From assembly GCA_037367405.1 (NCBI GenBank), contig JAZKJV010011400.1:5640501-5704500 (forward strand): a DNA stretch of 64,000 nucleotides, written 5' to 3'. Within the stretch, counting starts at the first letter, position 1; each line of letters starts with the position of its first letter. The notes beneath the pieces were generated by a model. That model ran no database searches, was not told the DNA's origin, and worked only from the letters and a program-made list of their open reading frames with translations. Position numbers and translations under genes: made by a program. Positions 59,278-64,000 of the stretch are shown piece after piece. Source of the stretch: Ottelia alismoides (taxonomy: Eukaryota; Streptophyta; Magnoliopsida; Alismatales; Hydrocharitaceae).

Positions 59278-60315
59278 CTATAGCCGGCCCAACATGCGAT
59301 CCAGGGAATCAGACGTCTGATAAATCAGTGCTTCGGGATAGTGTTGATAAGGATGAAAGTATTCGAACGTTACATAACCTTCGTAACCGACGCTCTCCAA
59401 GTTATCCATCACCGCTGGCCAGTTGGTGGTTCCATCCAGTAGTGGGCGAAAGGTCTCCAGCGAGTAATCAGTGCCTTTCTTGGTAAATTCTTTCAAGTGA
59501 ACATTCTTGATGCGCTTGCCCAGAATCGGTATCCAGTGCTCGGCAAACTGGAACATCGAAATGTTGCCGGTATCGAAATGCACTTGGATATGTTCGTTAC
59601 CAAAGCTATCCACAAAGTCATTCATCTCCATGGGTGTCATCAAGAAACCGTTGAAGAAGATGTTTTCCATATTCAGCGAGACCTTGTGTTTCTCGGCTGA
59701 CTTGACCATACCGGCCACAGCTTCCTTGGCTCGTTTGTGGCACACATCATTGGGCACTGGTTCGTGATCGTCCCGCCACGGAATATGGACCGCGCCGGGT
59801 ACGACCAGCAAGTTCTGCACGCCCATGTGGCCGGCCGCTTGAGCCATCAGTCCAGCCAGTTCGATACCGCGATTGCGTTTGGCGGCATCGTTGCTGGAAA
59901 GTGGATAAGGCCAAAACAAAAACGAGCACAGCCCACTGATCTCGATCCCGATCTTGTCGGCTTGCTGGCGAATCGCGGCCAGCTCGCTGGGCGAGGCTTT
60001 GGGGGACAGATCGCTTTCCAAGTCGTAGTTCAGCTCGATCGCATCAAAGCCCGCCCGCTTGGCCAACTGCATGCATTCGACCAGTGTCATGCGCTGCGGA
60101 TAGGGGAATGCCCAGAGGTTGATGCTCTTGCGCATCTTGTACCGCTTGGGGCTGGCTCGCCGCTCATCGGCATTCGCAGCCACCGGCGCATGGGCCGCCG
60201 CGCTGGCCGTCGTGGTACTGATTGCCGTAGAACTAATCGCCGCCGTAGCCATCGACATGGCCAAGAGTTGACGGCGATTGATGGAACAATTCTGCGCTAA
60301 AGGCAGGTTAGACAT
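59278..60315 (-). CDS. Exported sugar isomerase/epimerase-like TIM-barrel protein
   Basis: This 345-residue protein starts at ATG 60315 with a Tat-like signal (NRRQLLAMSMATAAISSTAIS). The body is a xylose-isomerase-like TIM barrel: MRKSINLWAFPYPQRMTLVE, AGFDAIELNYDLESD, and metal-site residues in LNMENIFF, HFDTGNIS, NVHLKEF and VTFEYFHP. Related proteins are hydroxypyruvate isomerase or sugar epimerases. Substrate is unknown. The signal places it outside the cytoplasm, as is common for planctomycete members of this family. Confidence 0.9.
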   Translation of the reverse strand: MSNLPLAQNCSINRRQLLAMSMATAAISSTAISTTTASAAAHAPVAANADERRASPKRYKMRKSINLWAFPYPQRMTLVECMQLAKRAGFDAIELNYDLESDLSPKASPSELAAIRQQADKIGIEISGLCSFLFWPYPLSSNDAAKRNRGIELAGLMAQAAGHMGVQNLLVVPGAVHIPWRDDHEPVPNDVCHKRAKEAVAGMVKSAEKHKVSLNMENIFFNGFLMTPMEMNDFVDSFGNEHIQVHFDTGNISMFQFAEHWIPILGKRIKNVHLKEFTKKGTDYSLETFRPLLDGTTNWPAVMDNLESVGYEGYVTFEYFHPYQHYPEALIYQTSDSLDRMLGRL

Positions 60316-60364
60316 GGGCAGGTCCTTGGTTGTCAAAGGTGGTAGGACCTGCCAGTTTAACGCA

Positions 60365-62239
60365 TCATTTCACTGCCTGCCAAACATTGAACCGCAGCTT
60401 CGATTTTTCAGCCGGCTGGGCCTGAGCCTGAGGCACGGCGGGCGGTTGCACTGCAGGCGCTTGTACTGCAGGCGCTTGTACAGCAGGCGCTTGTACTGCA
60501 GGTTGCAGTGCTGCGGCCGGTTGGACCTCAGGGAAGTCAACTTCGGGAATTTCGATGTTCACCTGAGCCTCGACCGAGCGCGGCTTGTCGCGCAACTCGG
60601 CCGGTGGCAATTCAACACGCATATCGGGTCCCGTTCGCAGAGTGCTGCTCTTTAAACTGGCCCAGCGAATGGGCTTGGAACCCCACGCCGTTTGCACATC
60701 ACTCTCCGGTGTGGAGGGCCGCGCTTTGGCCGCCGTGGCATCCTTTTCTTTCAACAAGCCTGGGTTCCAGCGTGGTTCGTGATCAAAGTCATCGGGCACT
60801 GGCACCGGCAACAATCCGTCGCCATTGCCCGTGTTGGTCTTGGTGTTAGCCGGTTTGGGCTGCGACGGCAGCGGCGTGAAACCGCGGTTGGTGTTGGTCG
60901 GTTGCTGGACAATGTTTTGCAGTTGTGGCTTGGACTCCAACCTGGCTCCCGAGTTGAACCCAGGCGGCAGCGAAGGAACAACGCCCGCAGCCGGATCGCT
61001 ACTGGGTGCTCCCGGAGGCAAGACGCTGCCAGGCAGATTGCTGCCAGGTGGATAAACGCCCGGCGTCAGCGGTACCGCAGGTGAGGCTGGCGCTGTGGGC
61101 AGCGGAGGTAGCGAGGTCGACCCGCTAGGACTGCTGCCATAAGGAATCGTTCCCATTGATGGTGCATACGTACCAGTGGAACCGCCACCCGTCGAACCAC
61201 TGCCACTGCCATAATAGGCCGTGTTGCCGTTGTAAGGCACGGTGGGATAGGTGCTGGTCGGCGGTACATAGGGCGGCGGTTGCATGGTCGAGTAATTGGC
61301 ACTGTTGGACGCATAGCCAGCGTAGCCACTGGAGTAGGGCGTGGCAGGGATAGTCGCAGGCGCAGCCGGAGTGATGATGCTGCCCGGTGTTGAGCTGAGC
61401 GGCGTTACCATCGTTGCCGGACCACTTGGATAAGCACCATACGCAGTCGCATAGGGCTGAGTCGACATCACCGGACCAGCCAACGGCACGCCACCGCGCG
61501 GCAATGAGTAGGTCGGCGAAGGCACGGGTACCGTCGGCGCAGTAGCCGGTAACGACGCACCGCCATTAAAGACTTGTGTCAGTCCCCACGTGGGTACTCG
61601 CTGCGTTTGGTACTCATACGAACTGCATGGCGCCAGCGTGACCACTTGCGCACCGGTGTTCGGATCGGTGGTCAGCACCGGACGGTAATAGGTCACGGGC
61701 ACACGCGATGCCGTGCTGCGATAGTCGGGTACCAAGGTTACCGGAGCATTGGGCGGCAGCACTGCAGGCGCCGTCGAGATGGCTTCATTAACAGGCCGCT
61801 GTGTCAAGTATCCATAACCATTGCTACCAACCACAGGCGCTGCCGAACCATAATAGGTGCCATAGCCAGGCAGTGCATAGCTGGTGCTGGGAGTGTATCC
61901 GGTTGAATATCGATAGGCATTGCCCGGCAGTGCCACACCGTAAGGCGTGTAGCCACTAGTCAGCGGCGCGTAACCGGCTGCATATGGCATCGTGGTCGCA
62001 GGCAAGGCGGTTGTCGGCAAGGCCGCTGCATAACCGGTTCCATACGGCGCGTAGCCAGCGGCCACTGGATAAGGCGAACCCACCGGTACCGGAGGGCCAT
62101 AGGCTGGTCGATGGAACAACCAATCCAGCAAGGGCCCCGCTTGAGCGGAGCGCGAGGGCGCACCGACCAACAGTCCGGCCAGCAAACCACTCACAAGAAC
62201 GAATTGGCGCATCAACATTAAGGCACTCCGACGGAGCAT
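60365..62239 (-). CDS. Secreted Tyr/Pro/Gly-rich protein
   Basis: I start this 624-residue protein at ATG 62239; a TTG precedes it directly. A signal peptide (FVLVSGLLAGLLVGAPSRSAQA) is followed by a long region rich in Gly-Tyr, Pro and Ser (AAGYAPYGTGYAAALP, then TSGYTPYGV). A more ordered stretch occurs at about 165-220 (PVTYYRPVLTTDPNTGAQVV, APCSSYEYQTQRVP). The C terminus has tandem QAPAV repeats. I recognise no enzyme motif; it looks like a planctomycete envelope or matrix protein. Confidence 0.85.
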   Translation of the reverse strand: MLRRSALMLMRQFVLVSGLLAGLLVGAPSRSAQAGPLLDWLFHRPAYGPPVPVGSPYPVAAGYAPYGTGYAAALPTTALPATTMPYAAGYAPLTSGYTPYGVALPGNAYRYSTGYTPSTSYALPGYGTYYGSAAPVVGSNGYGYLTQRPVNEAISTAPAVLPPNAPVTLVPDYRSTASRVPVTYYRPVLTTDPNTGAQVVTLAPCSSYEYQTQRVPTWGLTQVFNGGASLPATAPTVPVPSPTYSLPRGGVPLAGPVMSTQPYATAYGAYPSGPATMVTPLSSTPGSIITPAAPATIPATPYSSGYAGYASNSANYSTMQPPPYVPPTSTYPTVPYNGNTAYYGSGSGSTGGGSTGTYAPSMGTIPYGSSPSGSTSLPPLPTAPASPAVPLTPGVYPPGSNLPGSVLPPGAPSSDPAAGVVPSLPPGFNSGARLESKPQLQNIVQQPTNTNRGFTPLPSQPKPANTKTNTGNGDGLLPVPVPDDFDHEPRWNPGLLKEKDATAAKARPSTPESDVQTAWGSKPIRWASLKSSTLRTGPDMRVELPPAELRDKPRSVEAQVNIEIPEVDFPEVQPAAALQPAVQAPAVQAPAVQAPAVQPPAVPQAQAQPAEKSKLRFNVWQAVK

Positions 62240-62552
62240 CAAAGGTGGCGGATCAACAAGCAGCTACTTGAGGCGATAACCGGCCCGTTTGTCTATGCGT
62301 CCGTGCAGATTCTGCAGTCTTTGCGAAAACTTGATGGCAACTCGCACTCACCGCCTGACGATTACGCAGGTTGCGACGTGCGCAGCGCTCCTCTGAGAAT
62401 TCCGCAAGAATGCGTGTAGAATCTTAGGCCGCAGTTAGCTACGGGCAAGCGAAATAAAATGGCCTCAGCCGCGATTTTCTCTCAAGTCCTACCGCCCTCC
62501 CTCCAGACCGCCAAATTCCATAGTTCTTCGCAAGTTACCTCAAGTTCTCAAG
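62240..62552. other. Divergent intergenic region, no gene seen
   Basis: It separates the Tyr/Pro/Gly-rich gene from the KDPG aldolase gene and should contain both promoters. No repeat, RNA gene or clear operator is seen. Confidence 0.5.
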
Positions 62553-63209
62553 ATGCCTCAAACTACTAAGTCAGATGTTCTCCAGCTCATCAAATCCAAA
62601 CGCCTGGTCGCCATCATTCGCTTGGATGATCTTTCCCAAGCCACAGAGCTCAGCCTGGCTCTGGCCAAGGGCGGTATCGTGGCTCAAGAGTTCACGCTGA
62701 CCAACCCCGACGCGCTCAAACTGCTCGCACCGGTCAAGCAAGCCCTGGCACAGGCGGGCCATCAGGCAGTTGTTGGCATCGGCAGCGTGCGCAATCCAGC
62801 CGAGGCCGATAGCGCGCTGGAATCAGGTGCGGACTTTATCGTTTGCCCAATTACTAACCAGGCGATTATTCAACGCTGCCACGCGGTTGGTGTGGCCGTC
62901 ATGCCCGGCGCCTACACGCCGACCGAGATCGCCAGCGCTTGGGACTGGGGGGCAGATGTCGTCAAGATTTTCCCAGCCCGCCAACTCGGACCCAATTACA
63001 TCAAAGATGTCTTGGCTCCGATGCCTTACTTGCAATTGATGCCCACCGGTGGAGTTGACCTGACCAACATCAGTACCTTCCTGAAATCCGGCGCTGTAGC
63101 TCTGGGCATTGGTTCCAATATCGTCGATCCCCAAGCAGTACGCTCCGGCAACTGGGAGGCCATCGAGAACCTGGCCCGGCAATACACGCAGGCAGCACAG
63201 AGCGTCTAG
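62553..63209 (+). CDS. eda: KDPG/KHG aldolase
   Basis: This 218-residue class I aldolase has the family residues Glu46 (AQEFTLTNP), Arg23 (VAIIRLDD) and Schiff-base Lys138 (DVVKIFPARQLGP), plus the TGGVDLTNI phosphate site. It splits 2-keto-3-deoxy-6-phosphogluconate to pyruvate and glyceraldehyde 3-phosphate, and may also act on 4-hydroxy-2-oxoglutarate. A PfkB kinase begins 576 bp downstream on the same strand; together they would complete 2-keto-3-deoxygluconate use. The gap between them is filled by repeats. Confidence 0.96.
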   Translation: MPQTTKSDVLQLIKSKRLVAIIRLDDLSQATELSLALAKGGIVAQEFTLTNPDALKLLAPVKQALAQAGHQAVVGIGSVRNPAEADSALESGADFIVCPITNQAIIQRCHAVGVAVMPGAYTPTEIASAWDWGADVVKIFPARQLGPNYIKDVLAPMPYLQLMPTGGVDLTNISTFLKSGAVALGIGSNIVDPQAVRSGNWEAIENLARQYTQAAQSV

Positions 63210-63331
63210 CCAGGCTGAGTTGGAAAGATCCCACCACAGCCAAGAGGTGTCATTCGTTTAACCTGTAGCCGTAGGCGAGGATTTTGATGCTGGGTCTTTT
63301 CGCATGTCACCTCCCCCAGCGGTCACGGCAT

Positions 63332-63517
63332 GGGAGGGCGAGGTTCCACCCGAGCCTTGGGCCCGGAGCGCCAATGCAGTCCCATTGGAATTTGAGTTTT
63401 GAATCATGGCGCGAAGCGCAGAGGAACGTCCGCAGGCCATTTATGCCAGGCCGTTAACACCCATGAATCTTTGGTTGGTGATACAAACCGAAAGCTCGGC
63501 AGGAGCCTCGCCCTCCC
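63332..63517. repeat. ~190-bp element copy B with terminal inverted repeats
   Basis: The best-preserved copy. The left end (GGGAGGGCGAGGTTCCACCC) and right end (GCAGGAGCCTCGCCCTCCC) form a 24-bp inverted repeat with three mismatches. The inside is nearly identical to copy A and encodes the same short spurious frame. It has no transposase, so it is MITE-like or a structured RNA. Confidence 0.88.
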
Positions 63518-63624
63518 AGCGTTCCTGCGATTGGGAGAGGTGTCACAAAAACGCGAAACATCAAAACTTACGCGTCGCCGGCGCAGCTAAACGACCTACA
63601 AGCTGGACGATCTCCTTTTGGCTT

Positions 63625-63698
63625 AAGGGCGAGGCGCCGACGGAGACCGCTCACGCAGACCCGTGCTTCGAAGCGATTGGCTCCGCTTCCTCGCCTTT
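63625..63698. repeat. Long imperfect inverted repeat
   Basis: AAGGGCGAGGCGCCGACGGA and GGCTCCGCTTCCTCGCCTTT can pair over GGCGAGG/CCTCGCC and CGGAG/CTCCG, enclosing about 30 bp. It is not the same sequence as the 190-bp element, although the outer GGGCGAGG motif is shared. Confidence 0.6.
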
Positions 63699-63731
63699 GG
63701 CTGCGGGTTAAACGAAGATAGATTAGTCAGT

Positions 63732-63755
63732 CCATCGTCTGGCGACGGTGGCTAC
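63732..63755. repeat. Single REP-like hairpin with CTAC foot
   Basis: CCATCGTCTGGCGACGGTGG followed by CTAC is the hairpin type of the second half of the 27860 units. It lies 30 bp upstream of the PfkB kinase start. Confidence 0.85.
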
Positions 63756-63785
63756 GGGAGCCAGTTATGAACCTGGAGAGACAAC

Positions 63786-64000
63786 TTGAGTTTTGATGTA
63801 GTCACATTTGGTGAAACCATGTTGCGGTTCACTCCGCCGGGTCGCAATCGACTGGAAGCCACCGATAGCTTGCAAGTCCACATCGGCGGCAGTGAGTCCA
63901 ATACTGCGGTGGGGCTGGCACGGCTGGGATTGCGAACGACGTGGATCTCGCGTTTGCCAGACTCGGCAATTGGTCGGATGGTCAGTGGTGAACTGGCCAG
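63786..64000 (+). CDS. PfkB sugar kinase, probably 2-keto-3-deoxygluconate kinase (5' part only)
   Basis: The frame begins at TTG 63786, with GGAGA about seven bases upstream, and runs off the right edge (71 codons). It reads VVTFGETMLRFTPPG, then the PfkB N-terminal signature VHIGGSESNTAVGLARLGL. This pattern is typical of 2-keto-3-deoxygluconate kinases, and the KDPG aldolase just upstream supports that reading. Residues for ATP binding lie outside the window. Confidence 0.85.
   Translation, partial: MSFDVVTFGETMLRFTPPGRNRLEATDSLQVHIGGSESNTAVGLARLGLRTTWISRLPDSAIGRMVSGELA

Noticed and set aside
52429..63711. Two plus frames starting MARSAEERPQAIYARP (52429-52719 and 63406-63711)
   Set aside because: They are identical because they begin inside the ~190-bp repeat copies A and B, and they diverge once outside them. 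No coding signal beyond the repeat.

Overview
The window reads as chromosomal DNA from a planctomycete, most likely of the Pirellula/Rhodopirellula type. The evidence is the gene families: a giant surface protein with a LEPR-XLL-like N-terminal motif, a planctomycete-type sigma factor coupled to a membrane Ser/Thr kinase with WD40 repeats, a DUF1501 protein, a TIGR03009-like secreted protein, an SHD1-domain protein, two groEL genes around one groES, and many secreted Pro/Ala-rich proteins. No rRNA, tRNA or CRISPR array was recognised. No prophage was seen. The only intact mobile element is a group II intron.

Layout. Positions 1-16768 (minus) are one uninterrupted reading frame of more than 5,580 codons that runs off the left edge. 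It carries a serine-hydrolase-like GHSFG motif, a peptidoglycan-binding-like and an M15-like segment, a long beta-rich stalk with EF-hand loops, about 1,150 residues of RTX-type calcium-binding repeats, PPC-like domains and more RTX repeats. Divergent from it is a translationally coupled sigma factor and kinase/WD40 pair (17324-21564). Then comes a minus-strand chaperone block in transcription order groEL1, groES, groEL2, dnaJ, grpE (27441 to 21587). Positions 28162-36488 (minus) hold two secreted proteins, smc, and a lipoprotein joining a FlgI-like domain to HEAT repeats. A complete group II intron with its reverse transcriptase (36672-38634) sits in the gap before a DUF1501 gene. Positions 40114-50143 hold mnmG, a duplicated beta-domain secreted protein, an acyl carrier protein behind a kinase with a probable extracytoplasmic sensor domain, an amidohydrolase, and a protein with 13 ADPFG repeats plus SHD1. 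Positions 50144-62239 hold a c-type-heme-motif histidine kinase (plus) and a long minus-strand run: hemY/hemG, phhB, a DOMON-like protein, cysK, a receiver-like protein, an O-antigen-ligase-like protein, a CPBP protease, a sugar-isomerase-like protein and a Tyr/Pro/Gly-rich secreted protein. The right end holds KDPG aldolase and the start of a PfkB kinase, which together suggest 2-keto-3-deoxygluconate breakdown.

Repeats are the second theme. (i) REP/BIME-like hairpins with a GTAG foot and a CCACC...GGTGG stem occur at five loci. Three tandem 96-bp units lie at 27860-28147, and one locus carries the group II intron exactly in its CTAC foot. (ii) A roughly 190-bp element with imperfect 24-bp terminal inverted repeats occurs three times (30803, 52341, 63332), one copy touching the hemY stop codon. 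(iii) GAGATTT-type heptamer tracts lie between groEL1 and groES and, weakly, before the amidohydrolase gene. These repeat families and the domain make-up of the giant protein are the least explained parts of the window.
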